DNA from: Rugamonas sp045984285
GTDB lineage: Bacteria > Pseudomonadota > Gammaproteobacteria > Burkholderiales > Burkholderiaceae_D
Direction of reading: 5' to 3'
DNA: 64,000 nt
Assembly (NCBI RefSeq): GCF_045984285.3
Contig: NZ_JBJQIK030000002.1
Coordinates: 372,001 to 436,000, forward strand
Below are positions 45,283 to 52,729 of this stretch, piece by piece. The translations under genes were made by a program, and so were the position numbers. The first letter of the stretch is position 1, and each line of letters begins with the position of its first letter. The notes beneath the pieces were generated by a model that was given only the letters and a program-made list of their open reading frames with translations, was not told the DNA's origin and did not search any database.

Positions 45283-46590
45283 ATGGCCGACTTATTCTCC
45301 GCGGAGCCCCGCCAGCCGCTGGCTGAGGCGCTGCGTCCCAAGACCCTGGACGAAGTGATCGGCCAGGGTCATCTGCTGGGCGAAGGCAAGCCTCTGCGCC
45401 TCGCATTTCAGTCAGGCAAGCCGCATTCCATGATCCTGTGGGGGCCGCCGGGTGTGGGCAAAACCACGCTCGCCCGCCTTACCGCCAACGCTTTCGATGC
45501 CGCCTTTATCGCCTTGTCGGCCGTGTTTGCGGGCGTGAAGGATATCCGCGCCGCGATGGAGCAGGCGCAGCAGAACCTGGACCAGTACGGCCGCCATACC
45601 ATCCTGTTCGTGGACGAGATTCACCGTTTCAACAAGGCCCAGCAGGACGCCTTGCTGCCTTTCGTTGAGTCCGGGCTAGTGACCTTCATCGGCGCCACCA
45701 CGGAGAACCCCAGCTTCGAGGTCAACTCGGCATTGCTGTCGCGCGCCCAGGTCTATGTGCTGAAATCGCTGACCGACGAAGAAATGCGCCAGCTGCTGGC
45801 CAAGGCGCAGAAGGAAGCGCTGCACGACCTCGAATTCGAAGAAGTGGCCATCGACACGCTGGTCGGCTTTGCCGACGGCGATGCGCGCCGCTTCCTCAAC
45901 CTGCTGGAGCAGGCCGATACGGCCGCCCGTTCGGCCCGCGTGCAAAAGATCGACGCGAAATTTGTCGAGAACGCGATGACGCTGAACGCGCGCCGCTTCG
46001 ACAAGGGCGGCGACAATTTCTACGACCAGATTTCGGCCCTGCACAAATCGGTACGCGGCTCGCATCCGGATGCAGCGCTGTACTGGTTCTGCCGCATGAT
46101 CGACGGTGGCGCCGATCCGCGCTATCTCGCGCGGCGCATCGTGCGCATGGCATGGGAAGACATCGGCCTGGCCGATCCGCGCGCGCTGACCATGGCCAAC
46201 GATGCCGCCGCAACCTACGAGCGCCTGGGCTCACCGGAAGGCGAACTGGCACTGGGGCAGGCCGTGATCTACCTCGCCATCGCGGCGAAAAGCAACGCAG
46301 GCTACAACGCCTTCAACGCCGCCATGGCCTTCGTCAAGCGCGACAAGTCGCGCGAAGTACCGGTCCACCTGCGCAATGCACCGACCAAGCTGATGAAGGA
46401 ACTGGGCCACGGCCACGACTACCGCTACGCCCACGACGAACCGCATGCCTACGCGGCAGGCGAAACCTATCTCCCCGAAGGCATGGCCGAACCGGGCTGG
46501 TACCAGCCCGTGCCCCGCGGCATCGAATCCAAAATCGCCGACAAGCTCGCCTGGCTCCGCGACCTCGATCGCCAAGCCCGCGAAGACTAA
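45283..46590 (+). CDS. rarA: Replication-associated recombination protein RarA
   Basis: The 435-residue AAA+ ATPase of the RarA/MgsA/WRNIP1 family acts at stalled replication forks. Walker A is GPPGVGKTTLAR and Walker B is ILFVDEIHRFNK; sensor GATTENPSFEVNSALLSRAQVY follows. The C-terminal tetramerisation region is complete (YLPEGMAEPGWYQPVPRGIE). It starts 2 bases after lolA. Repeat copy D lies 20 bases past its stop. Confidence 0.95.
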   Translation: MADLFSAEPRQPLAEALRPKTLDEVIGQGHLLGEGKPLRLAFQSGKPHSMILWGPPGVGKTTLARLTANAFDAAFIALSAVFAGVKDIRAAMEQAQQNLDQYGRHTILFVDEIHRFNKAQQDALLPFVESGLVTFIGATTENPSFEVNSALLSRAQVYVLKSLTDEEMRQLLAKAQKEALHDLEFEEVAIDTLVGFADGDARRFLNLLEQADTAARSARVQKIDAKFVENAMTLNARRFDKGGDNFYDQISALHKSVRGSHPDAALYWFCRMIDGGADPRYLARRIVRMAWEDIGLADPRALTMANDAAATYERLGSPEGELALGQAVIYLAIAAKSNAGYNAFNAAMAFVKRDKSREVPVHLRNAPTKLMKELGHGHDYRYAHDEPHAYAAGETYLPEGMAEPGWYQPVPRGIESKIADKLAWLRDLDRQARED

Positions 46591-46610
46591 GTTCCCCCTA
46601 CGGTTGGGCC

Positions 46611-46701
46611 CGCGACACCATGGGGCCAGGCCCCTCGTGTCGCGGAGGTCGAAACAATGGCCGAGTCCGCGACAAGTGGGGCCTGGCCCCAAGGTGTCGC
46701 G
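46611..46701. repeat. Paired inverted intergenic element, copy D
   Basis: Arms at 46611-46644 and 46668-46701 are bounded by CGCGACAC/CGCGACAA and GTGTCGCG, with cores GGGGCCAGGCCCC and GGGGCCTGGCCCC. The outer octamers differ from copies A and B, while the core keeps the GGGG..AGG/CCT..CCCC shape. It lies between convergent rarA and the ThuA gene. Confidence 0.8.
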
Positions 46702-46714
46702 GACTCGGCTGTTG

Positions 46715-47473
46715 TTACTGGGTGCCCTTGCCGGTGACGGTCCAGTAGATGCCGCCCATGAGGTGGCCGAGGTATTGCGGGTCGCGGTACATTTCGCCGT
46801 TGTGGCCCAGCGTGGTCACGAATACGCGGCCTTGCTCGACCTTGTGGTGCCAGGCAATCGGGTGGTCCTTGCCCATCGGCTCGGAGACTTGTCCCGGCCA
46901 GATCTTGCGCGGGTCGTAGGTGGATTCGTCTACGCCCAGCACCGTGTTGATCCTGATGTTGTACGGGTTGCTCATGGTGTAGAACTCGTCGCTCCAGATC
47001 CAGCGCTCAGGCAGGCCGTAGGTGGCGGGGAAGCTTTTGTCGAGCACCGTGACTACGCCCGTTTGCAGCTTTGGGTGCACGCCGATGCGGCGGCCCACCA
47101 GCTTTTCATACCACGGCCAGTTGTCCGGCGGCGTGATCGCCGCGCGGTGCACCACGATCGCGTTGCCGCCGGCGCGCATGTAGTCTTCGAACTTGCGCCG
47201 CTGCGACGGGCTCAGTTCCTCGCCTGGCGTGTTCAGGAACATCACCGCCGCGTACTGTTTCAGGTCGCCGTCGAAATCCTGGGTCTTGTTGGTCCAGGTG
47301 AATTCGAAGGAGTGCAGCTTGGCCATCCGTTCGAGGCTGTCGCGCGCGATGGGGATGTATTCGTAGTGGTATTTGCCGGGCATGGCCAGCACCAGCAGCT
47401 TGAACTGGCTTTCGGCCCAGCTGTTCGGCGCGATCGCCATCGTGGCGGCCAGCGCGATGATCCATCGTTTCAT
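46715..47473 (-). CDS. Exported ThuA-domain protein
   Basis: The 252-residue protein has a signal peptide (IALAATMAIAPNSWA) and a ThuA/trehalose-utilisation domain, a glutamine-amidotransferase-like fold: FKLLVLAMPGKYHYEYIPIA, YAAVMFLNTPGEELS, NAIVVHRAAITPPDNWPWYEKLVG and HPIAWHHKVEQGRVFVTTLGHNGE. ThuA proteins occur in sugar loci; catalysis is not established. It is the last gene of the reverse-strand sugar-acid cluster, 14 bases after the esterase gene. Confidence 0.86.
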   Translation of the reverse strand: MKRWIIALAATMAIAPNSWAESQFKLLVLAMPGKYHYEYIPIARDSLERMAKLHSFEFTWTNKTQDFDGDLKQYAAVMFLNTPGEELSPSQRRKFEDYMRAGGNAIVVHRAAITPPDNWPWYEKLVGRRIGVHPKLQTGVVTVLDKSFPATYGLPERWIWSDEFYTMSNPYNIRINTVLGVDESTYDPRKIWPGQVSEPMGKDHPIAWHHKVEQGRVFVTTLGHNGEMYRDPQYLGHLMGGIYWTVTGKGTQ

Positions 47474-47487
47474 CTTCTTGTCCTTTC

Positions 47488-48378
47488 CTATGGTGCGGGC
47501 ACGCCTTCCGGCTTGCGGCCGTTGCGCGGTACCAGCCAGCCGCCGTCGGCCAGCCAGTCGCTCAGGCGGTCGGGCCAGTGCTGCAGCGAGATGCGTTCGC
47601 CGCGCTGGCCTACGTTGAAGGCATGGTCGGTGTCGGCGTACAGGTGCAGTTCGGCCGAAACCCCTGCCGCCACCAGCTGCTGGTACAAGGCGAGGGCGGG
47701 CGGCATGCAGCAGGTGTCGCGCGAGCCGGCTGCCAGGAAGGCCGGCGGTGCGTTCTTCACGTCCTTCGCCGGCACGCCCAGCGGGCCGGGATAGATCAGT
47801 ACCTGGAAGTCGGGGCGGGCGCTCACCTGGTCGATGGCGTCGCGCTTGCCCTTCGCTTCAGACTCGGGATTGTCGGCCACCAACGATACGAGTTCGCCGC
47901 CCGCCGAGAAGCCCATGATGCCGATGCGCTGCGGGTCCACGCCGTATTCCGCCGCGTGCGCGCGTACCCAGCGTACGGCGCGGCGCAGGTCATTGGCGGC
48001 GTCGTTTTCGATGGAGTAGCTGGAACCCTGGTCGCGCGCGAGCCGGTATTTGAGCACGAATGCGGTTACGCCAATGCGGTTCAGGTTTTTCGCCGCCAGC
48101 ATGCCTTCGTTCTGGAATACCAGCATGCGGTGGCCGCCGCCAGGCACCACTACCATGGCTGCTCCGTTGGCGTGGCGCGGGTCGGCTTTGAGAACGGTCA
48201 GCGATGGCGCATGCACGTTGCTGTAGTAGACGCCGTCCTGCACCTTTTCCGCTTCGGTGCGGCGCTGTTCGGAGCCCGGTGCGCCGTCCGGCCAGAGCTG
48301 CACGTTCGGCGGCGCAGGCTGCTGGGCCACGGCGTGCGCCGCAAGCACCGCGGCACAGAGGAAGAGGGCGGCCTTCAT
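47488..48378 (-). CDS. Exported alpha/beta hydrolase (acetyl-xylan esterase-like)
   Basis: The 296-residue protein has a signal peptide (FLCAAVLAAHAVAQQ) and an alpha/beta-hydrolase fold with oxyanion motif VVVPGGGHR (79-83) and nucleophile S158 in GIMGFSAGGELVS. The acid and histidine lie near YADTDHAFNVG. It is probably a carbohydrate deacetylase; the substrate is unknown. Its start overlaps the stop of the pectate-lyase-like gene (ATGA), implying coupled synthesis. Confidence 0.88.
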   Translation of the reverse strand: MKAALFLCAAVLAAHAVAQQPAPPNVQLWPDGAPGSEQRRTEAEKVQDGVYYSNVHAPSLTVLKADPRHANGAAMVVVPGGGHRMLVFQNEGMLAAKNLNRIGVTAFVLKYRLARDQGSSYSIENDAANDLRRAVRWVRAHAAEYGVDPQRIGIMGFSAGGELVSLVADNPESEAKGKRDAIDQVSARPDFQVLIYPGPLGVPAKDVKNAPPAFLAAGSRDTCCMPPALALYQQLVAAGVSAELHLYADTDHAFNVGQRGERISLQHWPDRLSDWLADGGWLVPRNGRKPEGVPAP

Positions 48379-51300
48379 TGGCTGATCTCCGTCGAATAGA
48401 GCGAGTGATGCGTGAGGATGAACAGGGTGCGCTTGCCTGCACCGCCGAAGATTAGCTGCAGCGGGCGCTCCGGCACGTCGATACGGCCTTTCTGCTTGCC
48501 GTCCTGGCCGTAGATGAAGACCTGGCCGTTGGCCACATAGACGTCGCCATTCGGGCCAACAGCGGCGCTCTCGCCGCCACGGTCGGCCAGCTGTTTCAGG
48601 TCGGTGATGCCTCCGCCCTGCTGCACGATGCCGCTGAAGGTGCGGTTTTCGGAGCCGTTGGTGAACACCACGCGCTGGCCGGCAGGCGCGCTCACGAAGC
48701 CGTGCGTCTGCAGCGAGTCGGCCCAGCGGAAGCCCAGGTGGTCCGGCGGACCCTGGCGCAGCACGCGGTAGGCGGGCAGCACCAGGCTGCCGTCCGGCGA
48801 CACGTATTCTTCCGTCTTCGGCAGTGCCACGTCGCGCGCGAACATCTCGGCCAGCGTGGTGAACTCGTAGGTATCGAAATCCAGCTGGTCCTTGAATTCG
48901 CCGTTCTGCCAGAAGTTGACAGGCACCGCGACACGCGCCTGCGGGCGCTGGGTCACCGGCGCCGGCTTGATCATCGTTACTTCATGGCCCGGCGTGCCGG
49001 GCTTGAAGGCATACACGCTGGCCTGCGGACCGTAGGAGGACATCACCATCACATTGCCGCTATTGTCGATGGCAAGGTTGACCGGGTCGAGCGGGGCATC
49101 GCGCACCACTACCAGGCCTTCGTCCTTCGACCAGCTGTAGATGCGCTTCCAGTGACGGTCCACGAAATACAGCTTGCCTTGCGCGTCCACGGCGGCGCCG
49201 GCGATCGAGTAGAAGCCGCCTTCGAGCTTGTCCACCTTGCCCAGCGCGGCCGGGGCGGTGCGCTGCTTGCCGCTGTAGTCGAACACGGCGAACTCGCGCT
49301 CGCGGATATCGATCTTGTTGCTCACGTCCCGGATCGAATTTTCGTAGGCGAACTTGCTGGCGCGCAGATAGGTAGTGCAGCCCTTGTCGTCGCAGGTGGC
49401 AAAGCCGCTCTCGCCGTTGACGTGCACGTTGCGGAAGCGGATGTCGCTGGAGTTCGTGATCGTCACCGCCGCCGGCATCGGCTTGTAGGAGCGGGTTACG
49501 CGGTAGCCGTGGTAGTTCGCGAACAGCAGGTTCTTCGAGTTGCGGATTTCGAGCGAGACCGAATCAGCGCCGTCGCGCACTTCTTCCTCGGTTTGCGGCG
49601 CCAGGAATTCCCAGTTCTCCACGCCATCGAGCACGATCTCGGCGCGGATATGGTGCTCGGCCGACAGCTCATACACCTTGCCCGGCGTCTTCGTATTGCT
49701 GACGTAGAAGCCTGCCTGCGCATAACCGCTCGGCGTCCACACGCCGCTGAAGGTGCCGCCGCCATTGTCCGTCACCCAGATGCTCGGATACTGTCGGTCC
49801 CAATGAGCCGTGGTGTCGAACTTGGCGTCCTTCTTATAAGGATCGCTGCGGCTGCCGTCATACAGGCGCGTGCCGTGGCCGCCCTGGATGCGCACATCGT
49901 CCACCAGCGAGTGTTCGCCGGCGCGCCACATCAGTGCCACTGCGCGCGGGTTCACTTCGCCCGTAGCGAGGCCGATGCCGGACACGATGGCGTCTCCGCC
50001 GCGGGCACTCTCCAGCAGCGGCACCGGCGCGCCAATACCGGCGAACTTCGTGGAACCGTTCGGAATCAGCAGCTGGGTCAGGCCCGGATGCAGCGCGATG
50101 ATCACTGTGTCCGGCTTCATGCGGATGGTGTCGTTGACGACGTAGAAGCCCAGCGGCAGATACACCACGCGGCTGTTGTCGATGGCTTTCTGGACGGCTG
50201 CCGTATCGTCGGTAACGCCATCGCCGACGGCGCCGAATTTACGCACATTGGCCCATTCGCCGGTCGGTGGCAGCGGCCGCAGTGCACGTGCGGGCGTGGC
50301 TGCAGCGGGCAAGGTCGTGGTTTTGTAGTTGGTAGCGAACTGGCCCGGCTCGCCCATCTGCTTCAGCGTAAGACCGTAATTGAATTCATTCACCAGATAG
50401 TCGCGGCCCTTGCCCGGAAGGGTCTTGCCGCTGTCGCGGAAGCGCACGAAGGTCGGCACGTTGCGTGCGCGGGCCTGTTCGAAGCCGACCTGCGTATAAA
50501 CGTTGTTCTCGTTGCTGACGATGAGCGCGGCCTTGCTCACGTTTTCGAAGCGCACGTCCTTGCCCCACAGCCAGTCACCGTAGCCGCGGTCGATCTCAAC
50601 GCCCACAGGCGTATTGCGGATCTCCGTATTGACCATGGTGAGCCCGGCCTCATGCTCGCGGATTGCCGCATCGCGCTGGCCGTCGAAGCTCGAATCCATC
50701 AGCGTAAACTGCCAGGCCGGCGATGTTTTCTCGGACAGGATGCCGTAGCGGCCGCCGTAGAAGCGCAGGTTGTAGGCCACGTTGCCCACCTGGTAGACGC
50801 CGGCCAGGCCGGAGCCGATGTGGAAGTCGATGTGGCTCAGGTTCGAGTGCTGGGCCGTGTGCATGCGCACGCCGGCAGCGGCCGGATTGCCGTCCTTGAT
50901 CTCGAAGTCCACGTTCGACAGGGCAGAATAGAAGGTGGAGGAATTCGCATTGCGCACGTTTTCGCTGAAGGGCACGGCGCTCGGCACCGGCATCGGCACC
51001 TTGCCCACGCTGTACTGGTCGCCGCCGGTGAAGATCACCATATTGGCTACGCCCTTCTGGAAGCCGGGCGTGTTCGGCGCCAGCAGCAGCACCGGACGCG
51101 TGGGACCCACGCCGTACACGCGCACGGCCAGCGGAATCAGGATGGAGCGGGTGATGCGGTAGCGCCCCGACGGCAGGAAGACCACGCCGCCTTCGCCTTT
51201 GTTGGCGGCGCGGTTGATGGCCTCCTGGATGGCGGCGCTGTCGTCCGCCTTGCCATCGCCCTTGGCGCGGACCACGACGGAGCGCGGGTCTTCAGGCATG

Positions 51301-51395
51301 CTCTGGTAGGCGGACTGCGAAGCTGCGGATGCTGCGGATGCGGCCAGCAGCGCCGCCAGGGCCAGCGCCGGGCGGGCAGGTAGTGTCAATTTCAT
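48375..51395 (-). CDS. Secreted two-domain pectate-lyase-like protein with propeller-like tail
   Basis: The 1006-residue protein has a signal peptide (ALAALLAASAASAAS). It has two beta-helix modules of the pectate-lyase-3/GH55 type: VVVRAKGDGKADDSAAIQEA (about residue 40) and VRKFGAVGDGVTDDTAAVQK (about 385). Tandem helices are the GH55 exo-beta-1,3-glucanase plan. From about residue 725 a different domain follows (YSIAGAAVDAQGKLYFVDRH, LAIDNSGNVMVMSSYG, AVGPNGDVYVANGQVFIYG) resembling an NHL/SMP-30 beta-propeller. The start is the ATG at 51395, where the signal peptide begins. It follows the GntP permease by 14 bases and is coupled to the esterase. Confidence 0.82.
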   Translation of the reverse strand: MKLTLPARPALALAALLAASAASAASQSAYQSMPEDPRSVVVRAKGDGKADDSAAIQEAINRAANKGEGGVVFLPSGRYRITRSILIPLAVRVYGVGPTRPVLLLAPNTPGFQKGVANMVIFTGGDQYSVGKVPMPVPSAVPFSENVRNANSSTFYSALSNVDFEIKDGNPAAAGVRMHTAQHSNLSHIDFHIGSGLAGVYQVGNVAYNLRFYGGRYGILSEKTSPAWQFTLMDSSFDGQRDAAIREHEAGLTMVNTEIRNTPVGVEIDRGYGDWLWGKDVRFENVSKAALIVSNENNVYTQVGFEQARARNVPTFVRFRDSGKTLPGKGRDYLVNEFNYGLTLKQMGEPGQFATNYKTTTLPAAATPARALRPLPPTGEWANVRKFGAVGDGVTDDTAAVQKAIDNSRVVYLPLGFYVVNDTIRMKPDTVIIALHPGLTQLLIPNGSTKFAGIGAPVPLLESARGGDAIVSGIGLATGEVNPRAVALMWRAGEHSLVDDVRIQGGHGTRLYDGSRSDPYKKDAKFDTTAHWDRQYPSIWVTDNGGGTFSGVWTPSGYAQAGFYVSNTKTPGKVYELSAEHHIRAEIVLDGVENWEFLAPQTEEEVRDGADSVSLEIRNSKNLLFANYHGYRVTRSYKPMPAAVTITNSSDIRFRNVHVNGESGFATCDDKGCTTYLRASKFAYENSIRDVSNKIDIREREFAVFDYSGKQRTAPAALGKVDKLEGGFYSIAGAAVDAQGKLYFVDRHWKRIYSWSKDEGLVVVRDAPLDPVNLAIDNSGNVMVMSSYGPQASVYAFKPGTPGHEVTMIKPAPVTQRPQARVAVPVNFWQNGEFKDQLDFDTYEFTTLAEMFARDVALPKTEEYVSPDGSLVLPAYRVLRQGPPDHLGFRWADSLQTHGFVSAPAGQRVVFTNGSENRTFSGIVQQGGGITDLKQLADRGGESAAVGPNGDVYVANGQVFIYGQDGKQKGRIDVPERPLQLIFGGAGKRTLFILTHHSLYSTEISQ

Positions 51396-51409
51396 TGTTT
51401 GTATCCTTA

Positions 51410-52717
51410 TCAGACGAATAGCGACAGGAGCAGGACGAACAGCAGGCCGACCACGCCGACCAGGGTTTCCATCAGGGTCCAGGAGCGGAAGGTATCCCGC
51501 AGCGACAGGCCGAAATATTCCTTGAACATCCAGAAGCCGGAATCGTTCACATGGCTGCACATCAGGCTTCCGGCGCCGATGGCGAGCACCATCAGGTTCG
51601 GGTTCACGCCCGAGCTTTCCACCAGCGGCGCGACGATGCCGCCTGCCGTCACACCGGCCACCGTGGCCGAGCCGAGGCAGATGCGGATCAGCGTGGCCAC
51701 CGACCAGCCCAGCACCAGCGGCGGCACCGGCAGGCTGGCCAGCTGCGCCCCCAGTTCCGCGCTCACGCCGGACACCACCAGCACCTGCTTGAGGGCGCCG
51801 GCGCCCGCGATGATGAGCAGGATGGGGGCGATTTCACGCATGGCGTCCGCCGGGCCCTGCATGAGCTGCGACAGCCGCCGGCCGCGCGCCAGGCCAAGCG
51901 TGAACAGCGCAATCACGTAAGACAGCAGCATCACGATCAGTGGATTGGACAGCAGCGGCAGCGCGCCATTCAGCTCCGGCCGGGCCGTTGTGATGAGCGT
52001 GGTCGCAGCCAGCAGCAGCACCGGCAGCAGGGCGGTGGCGAAGCTGTTGAAGGCGCCGGGCAGTTCGGATTCCGGCGCGGGCTCGCTGCGGAACATCGCG
52101 GCCGGTGCGGCCTCGATGCGCTTCAGGCTCATGGCGAACACCGGCCCGGCGATGATCAGCGTAGGCACACCGACCAGAATGCCGTACAGGAGCGTCGTGC
52201 CCATATCGGCATGAATCGCCGACACCAGCGCTACCGGGGAGGGGTGCGGCGGCAGGAAGCCGTGCGCAATCGATAAACCGGCCAGCAAAGGAATTGCCAG
52301 CGCCACTGCCGGCCGTCCCGACTGGTAAACCAGCGAGAAGATCAGCGGCACCAGCAGCACGAAGCCGACGTTGTAGTAGAGGGGAATGCCGACCACGAAG
52401 CCGGTGATGGTCAGCGCCACCGGCAGGCGCGATGGGCCGAGCGCCGCAATCAGGCAGGTGGCGATGCGCCGCGCGGCGCCGCTGTCGGCGATCAGCTTGC
52501 CGAACACCGCGCCGAGGCAGATCACCACCACCAGGGAGCCGAGCAGGTCGCCGATGCCCTTCTCGATCGCGCCGGGGATGCTGGCGGGCGGGACGCCCAG
52601 CAGCAAGGCGGCCGCCAGCGCTGCGGCCACGAAGGCCAGCAGCGGCGGCACCTTTCCCCACGCGATCAGGATGGTCAGCAGGCTGACCGCCAGCAGTACG
52701 GAAACGATGTTTCCCAC
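51410..52717 (-). CDS. gntP: GntP family gluconate:H+ symporter
   Basis: The 435-residue inner-membrane transporter has about 12-14 hydrophobic helices. GntP-family segments include GDLLGSLVVVICLGAVFGKLI, YYNVGFVLLVPLIF, HGFLPPHPSPVALVSAI and SSGVNPNLMVLAIGAGSLM. It imports gluconate or a related sugar acid. The gene lies between the TonB receptor (12 bases) and the pectate-lyase-like gene, with gluconokinase upstream, so the imported compound is probably phosphorylated by that kinase. Confidence 0.92.
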   Translation of the reverse strand: MGNIVSVLLAVSLLTILIAWGKVPPLLAFVAAALAAALLLGVPPASIPGAIEKGIGDLLGSLVVVICLGAVFGKLIADSGAARRIATCLIAALGPSRLPVALTITGFVVGIPLYYNVGFVLLVPLIFSLVYQSGRPAVALAIPLLAGLSIAHGFLPPHPSPVALVSAIHADMGTTLLYGILVGVPTLIIAGPVFAMSLKRIEAAPAAMFRSEPAPESELPGAFNSFATALLPVLLLAATTLITTARPELNGALPLLSNPLIVMLLSYVIALFTLGLARGRRLSQLMQGPADAMREIAPILLIIAGAGALKQVLVVSGVSAELGAQLASLPVPPLVLGWSVATLIRICLGSATVAGVTAGGIVAPLVESSGVNPNLMVLAIGAGSLMCSHVNDSGFWMFKEYFGLSLRDTFRSWTLMETLVGVVGLLFVLLLSLFV

Positions 52718-52729
52718 GGCTGGCTCCCG

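Noticed and set aside
48702..51383. 893-residue open frame opposite the beta-helix gene
   Set aside because: Antisense shadow of a high-GC gene with no recognisable motifs.
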